A stretch of 64,000 nt of DNA from Kordia zhangzhouensis (GTDB taxonomy: Bacteria > Bacteroidota > Bacteroidia > Flavobacteriales > Flavobacteriaceae): the NCBI RefSeq assembly GCF_001005305.1, contig NZ_LBMH01000012.1:45789-109788 (forward strand), read 5' to 3'. The position numbers and the translations under genes are program-made. The first letter of the stretch is position 1. Every line of letters starts with the position of its first letter. The notes beneath the pieces are model-generated. The model did not search any database. It saw only the letters and a program-made list of their open reading frames with translations, and was not told where the DNA came from. Below are positions 46,343-54,580 of this stretch, piece after piece.

Positions 46343-47587
46343 CTAAACTTCTTTAGGAATATTTTTTTTCTTTTTCACAGGAGAAAAATCAATATCTACT
46401 TGATTTCTCAAAATATCGTCTAGTGTTTCACGTTTTCGGATGAGATGTGCTTTTCCTTGATACCATAGTACTTCTGCTGGGCGATAACGTGAATTGTAAT
46501 TACTCGCCATTGAAAAGCAATATGCGCCAGCATTGTTAAATTTTAAAATATCACCTTCTCGGATTTCACTAATTCTACGATTATTGGCAAACGTGTCAGT
46601 TTCACATATATATCCTACAACCGAATAATAGCGTTCACGACCTTCTGGATTGGAAATATTTTCAATATGATGATAAGAATTATATAACATAGGGCGGATT
46701 AAGTGGTTAAAACCACTGTCAACTCCAGCAAAAACAGTTGAAGTTGTTTGTTTAACAACATTAACCTCTGTTAAAAAATAACCCGCCTCGCTTACAAGAA
46801 ACTTTCCAGGCTCAAAATTGAGTGACAACTGTTTTCCATACTCATGGCAAAACTCATTGAAACGTTTACTTAATTTTTCACCCAATTCTTCTATATTGGT
46901 TTGAATATCATCTTTTTTATACGGAACTTTAAATCCGCTGCCAAAATCAATAAAATCAAGTTCTTTAAAATGTGTAGCTGTAGAGAATAAGATCTCAGAA
47001 GCATACAAGAAAACATCAATATCCAATATATCGCTTCCAGTATGCATGTGAATTCCATTGATGTGCATTCCAGTTAGTTCAACAATACGTAATACGTGCG
47101 GAACTTGGTGGATAGAAATACCAAACTTTGAATCAATATGTCCTACAGAAATATTGTGATTTCCACCCGCTAGCACATGTGGGTTGATGCGTATACAAAC
47201 TGGAATTTTAGGATGCTTACTCCCAAACTGCTCTAGAATAGATAAATTATCTATATTAATTTGTACTCCTAGTTGAGCTGCCTCCTCAATTTCTTGCAAT
47301 GAAACACCATTTGGAGTGTACATGATTTCACTTGCATCAAATCCAGCAGCAAGTCCAAGTTGTACTTCCTGTATAGAAACAGTATCAAGTCCAGCACCAA
47401 GTTTTTTCATTAGTTTCAAAATAGACACATTTGAAAGTGCTTTAACTGCATAATGTAATTTCATTTTAGGAACAGACGCAAAAGCATTGGTTAGTCGTTC
47501 GTATTGAGAACTAATTTTTTCTGCGTCGTACACGTATGTAGGGCTTCCATACGTTTGTGCAATATGTAATAAATCTGAAGTATTCAT
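46343..47587 (-). CDS. lysA: Diaminopimelate decarboxylase
   Basis: LysA removes carbon dioxide from meso-diaminopimelate in the last step of lysine synthesis and uses pyridoxal phosphate. The 414-residue protein has MKLHYAVKALSN with the PLP Lys, HMHTGSDI, and FEPGKFLVSEAGYFLTEV. The second-subunit segment GAYCFSMASNYNSR is present. I take ATG 47587 (MNTSDLLHIAQ) because homologues start there; the longer frame adds seven residues. A TAGTTTTG box (minus strand, 47606-47613) lies just upstream. Confidence 0.95.
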   Translation of the reverse strand: MNTSDLLHIAQTYGSPTYVYDAEKISSQYERLTNAFASVPKMKLHYAVKALSNVSILKLMKKLGAGLDTVSIQEVQLGLAAGFDASEIMYTPNGVSLQEIEEAAQLGVQINIDNLSILEQFGSKHPKIPVCIRINPHVLAGGNHNISVGHIDSKFGISIHQVPHVLRIVELTGMHINGIHMHTGSDILDIDVFLYASEILFSTATHFKELDFIDFGSGFKVPYKKDDIQTNIEELGEKLSKRFNEFCHEYGKQLSLNFEPGKFLVSEAGYFLTEVNVVKQTTSTVFAGVDSGFNHLIRPMLYNSYHHIENISNPEGRERYYSVVGYICETDTFANNRRISEIREGDILKFNNAGAYCFSMASNYNSRYRPAEVLWYQGKAHLIRKRETLDDILRNQVDIDFSPVKKKKNIPKEV

Positions 47588-47605
47588 TCGTATAAATTTG
47601 GATGT

Positions 47606-47613
47606 CAAAACTA
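47606..47613 (-). promoter_or_regulatory. -7 element of lysA
   Basis: CAAAACTA on the plus strand reads TAGTTTTG on the minus strand, an exact TAnnTTTG match 18 bases upstream of the lysA ATG. Confidence 0.5.
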
Positions 47614-47793
47614 TAGTAAAATGAAGTTACAATAAAGAAATGATTTAAAAAATATAAAAAACACACAAAAAGTTATATTTGAAACAAAAAAAAGATTCTA
47701 TTTACCTTGTGAGCGTGTAAGTCGTAGTGCATGTATATTTTCTTTTTGCAATAGTTGTTATATCTTGTAAGAATAATTGTAAAAATTAAAATC

Positions 47794-47979
47794 ATGAAAA
47801 AAAGAAATCTACGATCACTTGCATTAAACAAGTGTAAAATCAGTGAATTACAAAAAGAGCGAGGTGGGTTGGGTGATTTTACAACCGATCAACCAACAGC
47901 AAGTACTTGCACATGTGTAAGTTGTTTACAACATTGCCAAGAACCTATTCGACCAGCCACACAAAAATGTGAAAGATAG
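47794..47979 (+). CDS. Lanthipeptide-like RiPP precursor peptide
   Basis: The 61-residue peptide starts MKKRNLRSLALNKCKISEL and has GG in KERGGLGDF, then a short core with Thr/Ser and six Cys (TCTCVSCLQHC...C). I place the start at the ATG at 47794 to match the leader of the genes at 3720 and 5812. It has its own terminator 17 bases after the stop. One Cys lies inside the leader, unlike the other four peptides. No modification genes are adjacent. Confidence 0.72.
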   Translation: MKKRNLRSLALNKCKISELQKERGGLGDFTTDQPTASTCTCVSCLQHCQEPIRPATQKCER

Positions 47980-47996
47980 TAGCTAATTTTATAACG

Positions 47997-48024
47997 AAGC
48001 GAGCACAAAAGGCTCGCTTTTTTT
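47997..48024 (+). terminator. Rho-independent terminator
   Basis: AAGCGAGC pairs with GCTCGCTT around a 7-base loop, followed by a T run. It closes the small peptide gene. Confidence 0.88.
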
Positions 48025-48050
48025 GCATTCTATCTAAACCTTAAAATTAA

Positions 48051-48082
48051 TTGGTTTTAGTGCTATTGATTTTTTACATTTG
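48051..48082 (+). promoter_or_regulatory. Full promoter of sucC
   Basis: TTG (48051-48053), a 21-base spacer and TACATTTG (48075-48082): an exact Bacteroidota promoter. The sucC ATG is at 48106, giving a leader of about 20 bases. Confidence 0.75.
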
Positions 48083-48105
48083 TGCTTTATAAAAAACTTC
48101 GTAAA

Positions 48106-49299
48106 ATGAATCTACACGAATACCAAGGAAAAGAAATATTAGCAAGTTTTGGCGTACGCGTCCAAAGAGGAAAAGTAGCGACAACACCAGCAGAAGCTGT
48201 TGAAGCAGCAAAGCAACTAACAGAAGAAACGGGAACTGGATGGCATGTGATCAAAGCACAAGTACATGCAGGTGGTCGTGGAAAAGGTGGCGGTGTTAAA
48301 CTTGCCAAGAATCTTCAAGAAGTAGAAGAGATTGCAGGACAAATTATTGGAATGGATTTGGTAACGCCTCAAACTTCTGCAGAAGGGAAACGTGTACACC
48401 AAGTATTAATCGCAGAAGATGTATACTATCCAGGTGACAGTGAGCCAAATGAGTTTTACATGTCTGTGTTATTAAACAGAGCTACAGGACGTAATATGAT
48501 TATGTACTCTACAGAAGGAGGAATGGATATTGAAACTGTTGCTGAGGAAACTCCACACCTAATTTTTACAGAAGAAATAGATGCTGCTCAAGGTTTATTG
48601 CCTTTCCAAGCAAGAAGAATAGCTTTTAATTTAGGCTTAAGCGGAACGGCATTCAAAGAAATGACAAAGTTTGTTACCGCTTTATATAAGGCATATGTAA
48701 GTTCTGATTCATCATTATTTGAAATCAATCCTGTATTGAAAACTTCAGATGATAAGATTATGGCAGTAGATGCAAAAGTTACCTTAGATGATAACGCATT
48801 ATTCCGTCATAAAGATTATGCAGCAATGCGCGACCTTCGTGAAGAAAATCCAATTGAAGTAGAAGCTAAAGAAGTAGGATTGAATTATGTAGACCTTGAT
48901 GGAAATGTAGGATGTATGGTAAATGGAGCTGGTTTGGCAATGGCTACAATGGATTTGATTAAAATGGCTGGTGGAGAACCTGCAAACTTCTTAGATGTTG
49001 GAGGAACTGCTGATGCAAAACGTGTTGAAGAAGCATTTAGAATCATCTTAAAAGATCCTAACGTAAAAGCAATCTTAATTAATATTTTTGGTGGAATTGT
49101 TCGTTGTGACCGTGTAGCACAAGGAGTAGTTGATGCGTACAAAAATATGGGAGATGCTATTCAAGTTCCTATTATTGTACGTTTGCAAGGAACAAACGCA
49201 GATATTGCTAAAGAACTGATTGATAATTCAGGATTGGCGGTAGAGTCTGCTGTTGAATTCCAAGAAGCTGCCGATAAAGTGCAAGCTGTTTTAGCATAA
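48106..49299 (+). CDS. sucC: Succinyl-CoA ligase (ADP-forming) beta subunit
   Basis: SucC with SucD interconverts succinyl-CoA and succinate with ATP synthesis in the TCA cycle. The 397-residue protein starts MNLHEYQGKEILASFGV, has an ATP-grasp domain (KAQVHAGGRGKGGGVKLA), and a CoA-ligase domain with NGAGLAMATMDLI, GGxANFLDVGG and ILINIFGGIVRCD. I use the ATG at 48106; eight codons of the longer frame are promoter DNA. The partner sucD is not in this window. Confidence 0.96.
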   Translation: MNLHEYQGKEILASFGVRVQRGKVATTPAEAVEAAKQLTEETGTGWHVIKAQVHAGGRGKGGGVKLAKNLQEVEEIAGQIIGMDLVTPQTSAEGKRVHQVLIAEDVYYPGDSEPNEFYMSVLLNRATGRNMIMYSTEGGMDIETVAEETPHLIFTEEIDAAQGLLPFQARRIAFNLGLSGTAFKEMTKFVTALYKAYVSSDSSLFEINPVLKTSDDKIMAVDAKVTLDDNALFRHKDYAAMRDLREENPIEVEAKEVGLNYVDLDGNVGCMVNGAGLAMATMDLIKMAGGEPANFLDVGGTADAKRVEEAFRIILKDPNVKAILINIFGGIVRCDRVAQGVVDAYKNMGDAIQVPIIVRLQGTNADIAKELIDNSGLAVESAVEFQEAADKVQAVLA

Positions 49300-49340
49300 A
49301 GACACAGTTATATATTTAGACACTTTCAATTTATATAGTA

Positions 49341-49373
49341 AAAGACCTTTCTATTTTAGAAAGGTCTTTTTTT
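49341..49373 (+). terminator. Terminator after sucC
   Basis: AAAGACCTTTCT and AGAAAGGTCTTT are perfectly complementary around a 5-base loop and are followed by T residues. Confidence 0.9.
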
Positions 49374-49477
49374 ATGGAATCAAATAAAAATTACACTTAT
49401 CTCTCTCTTTTTAATCTACGAAAGGTTTATTTTTTCAGCATTAAATCGTCAGTATGTCGTACTATTTTAAATAAAAT

Positions 49478-49522
49478 TGACAATTTGTCATTGTTTTATT
49501 AAGCAGTAATGACAAATTGTCA
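49478..49522 (+). promoter_or_regulatory. Tandem palindromes upstream of hsp20
   Basis: TGACAATTTGTCA (49478-49490) and TGACAAATTGTCA (49510-49522) are near-identical 13-bp palindromes. Their centres are 32 bases apart, about three helix turns, as for paired dimer operators. They lie about 87-130 bases before the hsp20 ATG. The regulator is unknown. The rest of 49374-49608 holds no gene. Confidence 0.6.
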
Positions 49523-49608
49523 TTAAAATTCATTTGGAATACTGTTTGCCTTATACAAGTCGTATTTGAATAACAAAACTGAATTTTAAACATTAAAAGA
49601 CTTTAAAG

Positions 49609-50034
49609 ATGAATATAGTAAAAAGAAGAAACGCAGATTTTCCATCAATTTTTGACGATTTATTCCAAACAGATTGGTTTGGAGGAATTGCAAATTCAAA
49701 CACGCATGTGCCTGCTGTAAATATTAAAGAAACAACGGATGAATTTACGTTAGAATTAGCAGCGCCAGGAAAAGCAAAAGAAGATTTTGAATTGTCATTA
49801 GATCATGATGTACTAACTATTAGTACAGAAGATAAAAAAGAAGAAACTACAACAGAAGAAAACTATACACGCAGAGAGTTTAGTTTTTCAGCATTCAAGC
49901 GTTCTTTTAAATTACCACAAACGGTGAATAAAGAGCACATCAATGCAACGTATACAAACGGAATTTTGAATGTTACCTTACCGAAACGTGAAGAGGATAA
50001 AGTGAAGCCTAAACGCTTAATCGAAATTTCGTAA
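49609..50034 (+). CDS. Small heat-shock protein, Hsp20/alpha-crystallin family
   Basis: The 141-residue protein starts MNIVKRRNADFPSIFDDLFQTDWFG and has the alpha-crystallin domain with VNIKETTDEFTLELAAPGKAKEDFELSLDHDVLTIS, ending with the conserved NGILNVTLPKRE motif. It is a cytosolic ATP-independent chaperone that holds unfolded proteins. The tandem palindromes upstream suggest repressor control. Confidence 0.95.
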   Translation: MNIVKRRNADFPSIFDDLFQTDWFGGIANSNTHVPAVNIKETTDEFTLELAAPGKAKEDFELSLDHDVLTISTEDKKEETTTEENYTRREFSFSAFKRSFKLPQTVNKEHINATYTNGILNVTLPKREEDKVKPKRLIEIS

Positions 50035-50081
50035 CAAATTTTCATAATAATTATTTAGGATTGGTTAGTTAATTAATGGTT

Positions 50082-50120
50082 GAAAGGCTCGTCAAATAAA
50101 TTGATGAGTCTTTCCCTTTT
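50082..50120 (+). terminator. Terminator after hsp20
   Basis: GAAAGGCTCGTCAA and TTGATGAGTCTTTC pair with wobbles around a 5-base loop, followed by CCTTTTT. Confidence 0.75.
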
Positions 50121-50140
50121 TATAAAATGTTATCTATTTA

Positions 50141-51025
50141 CTAGTGTACGTACAATTTGAAGTTTGTTTCTAAGCTTTTCCCTGAAATTTTATCTTTCAT
50201 TTGAAAGGTACAAGTCACAGGTTCTTCTCCAGTTTCTTTTTCAGTAATGATAATTGAAGCATATAATTGTTCTTTCAAGTCTTTGGCAGAAACTTTATTA
50301 GGGAACAAATCTTTAATCTCGGTAATAATTGTTCCATCAGCATGTTTTAAACTCATATTTGCACTAATATCAGCTTTTCCTTCTTCGTCAATTTCATAGC
50401 CTTCCAAACCTTCCATAAGAAGATAAACTTTTTCATTTACTGAAATTTTGTGATCTATCACAGATAGGTTTCGATCCATGGAGTAGATGTACATAATATC
50501 GTAGCTAATACCATCTTTTTTGACGTTCATTTCAGGATCATGAGTGATTGAAAAATTCCGTTCTACATGATAAAAAGCATCGCTATTATTTTTGTCTGTG
50601 ATATGAGCATGCATTCTATAGGTGTTATTAGGAAGTAGCGGACGCGCAAATGTTACATCGCTGTGTAAGATAAGTTTTCCATCTATCTCTTTATAACCAT
50701 CTGTAACACCTTCAAATAAATTTTCTTGCTTCAATAATGTATCTCCTTTTTTATCAATAAGATAAATGTCCATATTTGGATGTGCCTTACCATCCTGCAA
50801 CGTAAACCCTCTCATATCATTATAAAATAAGGTAATCTTTTCTCCATACATCGCTTCTGAGGCATCTACAACACCTGAGTAATTTTCCATAACAATGTGA
50901 TTACAGGAAAGACCTTCTTGTGTTATTTTAAATTGGTCAGAAATAGTGGGAAGTTGTATTTCGCTTTTACAAGAAAGTATCAAGCAACATACACTAACTA
51001 TTAGATAAAGAGAAAATGGTTTCAT
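50141..51025 (-). CDS. Hypothetical lipoprotein
   Basis: I do not recognise a family. The 294-residue product has a lipoprotein signal (VSVCCLILSCKSE). The mature part is beta-rich and has two similar halves: MYGEKITLFYNDMRGFTLQDGKAHPNMDIYLIDKKGDTL and VNEKVYLLMEGLEGYEIDEEGKADISANMSLKHADGTII both follow the pattern (E)K-strand, GY/F, xGKAxxxxx(M)xLxxxDG. This internal repeat suggests a duplicated domain. It is a single-gene unit. Confidence 0.65.
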   Translation of the reverse strand: MKPFSLYLIVSVCCLILSCKSEIQLPTISDQFKITQEGLSCNHIVMENYSGVVDASEAMYGEKITLFYNDMRGFTLQDGKAHPNMDIYLIDKKGDTLLKQENLFEGVTDGYKEIDGKLILHSDVTFARPLLPNNTYRMHAHITDKNNSDAFYHVERNFSITHDPEMNVKKDGISYDIMYIYSMDRNLSVIDHKISVNEKVYLLMEGLEGYEIDEEGKADISANMSLKHADGTIITEIKDLFPNKVSAKDLKEQLYASIIITEKETGEEPVTCTFQMKDKISGKSLETNFKLYVH

Positions 51026-51099
51026 GGGTTTGGTATATTAGACCATGAAGCTATAAAAACATTTCCGTACTTGCAAATTACTTTTGCGTGAGGAGTAGT

Positions 51100-51378
51100 T
51101 TATTGTTTACGCTTAGAAGTGGCTGGCTTAGAAGTTGATTTTGCCTCTTTTTTTGGCATTGGTCCACGTAAGTGAATTACCAACCCATTAAGAAAATTAC
51201 GCAAAATTTGATCTCCACAATTTTTATATTTAGGGTGATCTTCGCTTCTAAAAAAAGCACCTAATTCACTTTTGGAAATTCTAAAATCAACTAGTTCTAG
51301 AATTTTGATAATATCCTCATCGCGTAGTTTGTGTGCTACACGTAGTTTTTTGAAAATGTCATTATTTGTTAGTGCCAT
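51100..51378 (-). CDS. DUF1456 family protein (single-unit form)
   Basis: The 92-residue protein matches one unit of DUF1456: MALTNNDIFKKLRVAHKLRDEDIIKILELVDFRISKSELGAFFR. YehS-type proteins of other bacteria carry two units (about 155 residues), so this form is shorter; the tail is a basic SKPATSKRK segment. The function is unknown. The ATG is 4 bases from an exact TATCTTTG (minus strand), suggesting a nearly leaderless transcript. Confidence 0.82.
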   Translation of the reverse strand: MALTNNDIFKKLRVAHKLRDEDIIKILELVDFRISKSELGAFFRSEDHPKYKNCGDQILRNFLNGLVIHLRGPMPKKEAKSTSKPATSKRKQ

Positions 51379-51382
51379 ACAA

Positions 51383-51390
51383 CAAAGATA
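51383..51390 (-). promoter_or_regulatory. -7 element of the DUF1456 gene
   Basis: CAAAGATA on the plus strand is TATCTTTG on the minus strand, 4 bases before the ATG. Confidence 0.6.
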
Positions 51391-51436
51391 CTTATTTTAG
51401 GAAAAGAATATGGAGAATTATGAAATACTTCTGTAT

Positions 51437-51466
51437 AAAAAAAGTCTATCATTTGATAGACTTTTT
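51437..51466 (-). terminator. Terminator of the cold-shock gene
   Basis: AAAGTCTATC and GATAGACTTT enclose a 4-base loop; on the minus strand a T run follows. It separates the cold-shock gene from the DUF1456 gene. Confidence 0.85.
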
Positions 51467-51498
51467 ACTTCATTAAGGAATAAAATATATATATAATA

Positions 51499-51690
51499 TT
51501 AAATCACTTTCACGTTCACTGCGTTTAAGCCTTTGCGACCTTCTGTTAATTCGAATTCTACTTCGTCACCTTGGCGAACTTCATCGATTAATCCAGAGAT
51601 GTGCACAAAATGTTCTTTGTTTGAACCTTCTTCTACGATAAAACCAAATCCTTTTGTATCGTTGAAGAATTTAACTGTTCCTTTGTTCAT
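51499..51690 (-). CDS. Cold-shock domain protein
   Basis: The 63-residue protein is a single CSD: GTVKFFNDTKGFGFIVEEG with RNP1 (KGFGFI) and RNP2 (HFVHIS), acidic EVEFELTEGRKGLNAVNV at the end. Such proteins bind single-stranded RNA and DNA and act as RNA chaperones. TATCTTTG (minus strand) lies 33 bases upstream of the ATG. No long cold-shock type leader is present. Confidence 0.95.
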   Translation of the reverse strand: MNKGTVKFFNDTKGFGFIVEEGSNKEHFVHISGLIDEVRQGDEVEFELTEGRKGLNAVNVKVI

Positions 51691-51722
51691 TGTAATAAAT
51701 TTAAATAATTGTTTTAATGTTA

Positions 51723-51730
51723 CAAAGATA
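51723..51730 (-). promoter_or_regulatory. -7 element of the cold-shock gene
   Basis: CAAAGATA on the plus strand is TATCTTTG on the minus strand, an exact -7 match. Confidence 0.55.
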
Positions 51731-51784
51731 CTATCATTTCGTATGCGCCCGACCTGCGGTGCGATTTTTTTTGAATAGTTACAA

Positions 51785-52465
51785 TTATTTAATATTAAAT
51801 TTCTGTAGTTTGTTGTGTAAAGCCGCGTCTTTCATAAGTTCTTCGATGAATGGAAATTTTTCTTTTTCAACAGATTTTTCGATTTTTCCTGCTTTTAAGT
51901 AGTGTAAAAAGTCGCAAGTGTCTTGTAATGTGGTAAATATGTGTGAAGAAAGAAGGATAATTTTACCTTTTTCTTGCAGCTTTTTGATAATTTCTTTAAT
52001 GAGTATGTTGCTTTGAATATCTACACCATTAAATGGCTCGTCAAGAATGAAAATATCGTTTTGTTGTAATAGGATTCCTGTTAAAGCAAGCTTCTTTTTC
52101 ATTCCTGTTGAATAGGTTGAAGCATACTGTTGTAAAGGTAAATCAAATAGATTGCTGTCATCAAAATTTACAGCGTTGATATTTCGCGCATTACAGAGCA
52201 ATTGTAAATACTCTTTTCCAGTCATTTTTGATAAAAACTGCGGATTGGTTTCTAAAAAACCAATTGAAGGAGTTTGAGAAGCATCAGAAAATACAACAGA
52301 GCCTTGATGCGATTCTAATTGAGCAATACATTTAAAAAAAGTGGTTTTTCCAGCACCATTTTCTCCAACAATTCCGTGAACTTCACCTGATTTTAACTGA
52401 AGTGAAATGGATTGTAATAAGGTTTTTTTACCAAAAGATTTCGATAATTTTTCTATGCGTAGCAT
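51785..52465 (-). CDS. ABC transporter ATP-binding protein
   Basis: The 226-residue protein has the Walker A GENGAGKTT, a signature region written YSTGMKKKLAL (a variant of LSGGQ), and Walker B with IFILDEPFNGVD. It starts overlapping its partner permease by 13 bases, so the two form one transporter. The substrate and direction are unknown; it resembles small drug or antimicrobial-peptide exporters. Confidence 0.9.
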   Translation of the reverse strand: MLRIEKLSKSFGKKTLLQSISLQLKSGEVHGIVGENGAGKTTFFKCIAQLESHQGSVVFSDASQTPSIGFLETNPQFLSKMTGKEYLQLLCNARNINAVNFDDSNLFDLPLQQYASTYSTGMKKKLALTGILLQQNDIFILDEPFNGVDIQSNILIKEIIKKLQEKGKIILLSSHIFTTLQDTCDFLHYLKAGKIEKSVEKEKFPFIEELMKDAALHNKLQKFNIK

Positions 52466-53400
52466 GAAAGTATAGAATTTAAATTTTTAGTAGCACGATG
52501 ATATGCTAGCGGAATAAAAAGGATTAATAAAGGCGGAAACATAAAACTAAATACTAAGGTAAATGCTTGAAATATTGGAACACTAGAAGGGTAATTAGCA
52601 TATTTTCCTAAAACAGCCAATACCATAAAACCATATCCTATTGCCAAGAATATTAAAGTAGTATCTATTTTTTTTACAGAAAAGATAAATAACAAAATGA
52701 CTATGGGAAATAGTAAAAAAGTGGAAAAAAGGAACGCTGTTTTTATTTTGTCAAGTAAAAAAGCTTTGGTTGTTTTTTTGTAAATCCACACGTAAAATAA
52801 AGGTTCTGGCTTTGAATAATAAGACATACAACATACAAAGGCTGCGATTAAGCTAAAAACAATCAAATTATAGTTAGCAACGTATAAACCTATACAAGCA
52901 AAGGTGTATAAAATAGGAAATACCCAAAAGGTTTTTCGAAAACCAATAGAAAATTCAAAAGGTTTTTTGCCAAAAGGTGTAGGAATGGTTCTGTTTTTTA
53001 CTTCAAAATTTTTGAAAAAAGCTGTTACTATTACAAGAACATGAAGTAATAACGCTTCAATATAAGCCTGCTTGTAGATTAAAAAACTACTAAAAGGGAG
53101 TGCTAATAATGTGTTTTCAAGAATTCGTATGTAATGAAAGGAACGATTAGGAAATGTCATTTTTAAAAAAGTAATGCGTTTTGTAGATAAGAAAGTAATA
53201 CTAAAAGCGACACCAATCCCTACATAAAAATAAGACGCATTGCTTAAATTTTGAAAAATGCGCTGCGATACTACAATGAAAAGCGCTATGATGATAGCAA
53301 ATCCTACAATTGGAATGATACCAAATTCATCTATATGACGATATATTCTTTTGCATTGTAAGGTAAAATAAAACTTCACGGTGGATATTTTTTCAAACAA
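52453..53400 (-). CDS. ABC transporter permease-like membrane protein
   Basis: The 315-residue protein has about eight hydrophobic segments (IIPIVGFAIIIALFIVV, FYVGIGVAFSITFL, ALLLHVLVIVTAFF, and so on). No permease signature is recognised, but it lies directly upstream of the ATP-binding gene with a 13-base overlap, so it is probably the membrane partner. Composition and charged cytosolic loops fit a Bacteroidota ABC-2-like permease. Confidence 0.7.
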   Translation of the reverse strand: MFEKISTVKFYFTLQCKRIYRHIDEFGIIPIVGFAIIIALFIVVSQRIFQNLSNASYFYVGIGVAFSITFLSTKRITFLKMTFPNRSFHYIRILENTLLALPFSSFLIYKQAYIEALLLHVLVIVTAFFKNFEVKNRTIPTPFGKKPFEFSIGFRKTFWVFPILYTFACIGLYVANYNLIVFSLIAAFVCCMSYYSKPEPLFYVWIYKKTTKAFLLDKIKTAFLFSTFLLFPIVILLFIFSVKKIDTTLIFLAIGYGFMVLAVLGKYANYPSSVPIFQAFTLVFSFMFPPLLILFIPLAYHRATKNLNSILSCYA

Positions 53401-53611
53401 AATCGAAGATACATATAAAATCCAAAAAGCAACTTTTTATGAGCAATTCAACATAAAGTTTGGGAATTTATTAACAAAACTATCGATGAATGCTAATAAT
53501 TATAAAAGCAAGCAGTTTTACCTGTTTTCAATTTTTAGAGAATTTACGCATTGTACACATTGGCTATTCTAGTACCTTTATAAAGTTACTATTTTCTAAA
53601 AACAACAAAGT

Positions 53612-54001
53612 ATGGCTAGAGTTCCGGTGTATGGTACCTACAAACCTTCAAACAATACATTTGAAGTAACAATTACAAGTGCAGATCCTTCTAACGGACA
53701 GATACAAGGAACATATATTCATCATTATACACCTGAAGGAGAAATTACGGTTACAGGAAAAATTGGAGGCTATGCTTGGGTTCATAATAATGATGGAGGT
53801 AGTGGAACAGCTCCTTTCAGTATCAACTTCACAGTCTCGGTTCGACCAGATGCTTATTCGTATTGTATTGTTGATTTTTGGAACGGATTTTATACTAAAA
53901 CAAATTCAATTGTGCTTTCTGGCGTGCGTTCGTATGTCAAAAATGATGGTACAACTCAATCCATAGGGTTGGGAACTTTAGAGTTGTACTTACAGTCGTA
54001 A
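53612..54001 (+). CDS. Avidin-like beta-barrel protein lacking the usual biotin tryptophans
   Basis: The 129-residue protein has no signal peptide. Its pattern follows streptavidin through most of the chain: YGTYKPSNNTFEVTITSADPSNGQIQGTY against GTWYNxLGSTF...GxLTGTY, VTGKIGG...GGSGTAPFSINFTVSV against LTGRYDS...GSGTALGWTVAW, and a final strand pair. Unlike streptavidin, the core tryptophans are replaced (INFTVSV for LGWTVAW; SIVLSG for TQWLLTSG); one Trp remains in DFWNGFY. So biotin binding is doubtful. A TTG-N19-TACCTTTA promoter candidate lies at 53551-53580. This is a by-eye inference. Confidence 0.45.
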   Translation: MARVPVYGTYKPSNNTFEVTITSADPSNGQIQGTYIHHYTPEGEITVTGKIGGYAWVHNNDGGSGTAPFSINFTVSVRPDAYSYCIVDFWNGFYTKTNSIVLSGVRSYVKNDGTTQSIGLGTLELYLQS

Positions 54002-54004
54002 GTA

Positions 54005-54580
54005 CTAAGTTTTATCTAAAAATTCCATATCCAAATAAAATTCGTCAACATCATAAGGGTTGATGTATAAAGTTGTACTTTTTTGCATGTAAAAATACAT
54101 CCGAACCGTTGTTTCATCTTTGTGGATAGTATGTTTCACTGTAATGGTTGTATCGTGATAATTTATTTTAAACGTAACTTTACAATATACATGCTCAATC
54201 TTCTCTTCGTTGAGATGACCGTACCCAGCAATTTCGTTCAAAGCTGCACCATTTCCTTCAACTACATTAACAGTTTGATAGCGTTTATTTTCTATAATAT
54301 GAGCTTCATCCAATAAAATTACTATACGATCAGCGGATGCTTTAAATTCTTTCACATATTTTTCATAAGCACCTTTGTTTTTGGATTCAGTTTCGTCCAT
54401 TTTCAACTTTTCTTTTAAGAGTAAAAAAAGGGGAACTAAAATCATCAAACCTACAATGATATACTTCCATTCAATAGTATATGAATACACGCCCGAAATG
54501 ATTAAGAACGCACCGATTCCAATGATAACTAAATAGATTAATTGACCGAGAACACCTAATTTATCTATAAATTTAATCAT
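54005..54580 (-). CDS. Hypothetical membrane protein coupled to uvrB
   Basis: The 191-residue product has two membrane segments (LIYLVIIGIGAFLIISGVY and YIIVGLMILVPLFLLL) and a soluble C-terminal part of about 110 residues with no recognised domain. Its ATG overlaps the uvrB stop codon by one base (TAATG), so it may be translated by coupling to uvrB. Function unknown. Confidence 0.6.
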   Translation of the reverse strand: MIKFIDKLGVLGQLIYLVIIGIGAFLIISGVYSYTIEWKYIIVGLMILVPLFLLLKEKLKMDETESKNKGAYEKYVKEFKASADRIVILLDEAHIIENKRYQTVNVVEGNGAALNEIAGYGHLNEEKIEHVYCKVTFKINYHDTTITVKHTIHKDETTVRMYFYMQKSTTLYINPYDVDEFYLDMEFLDKT

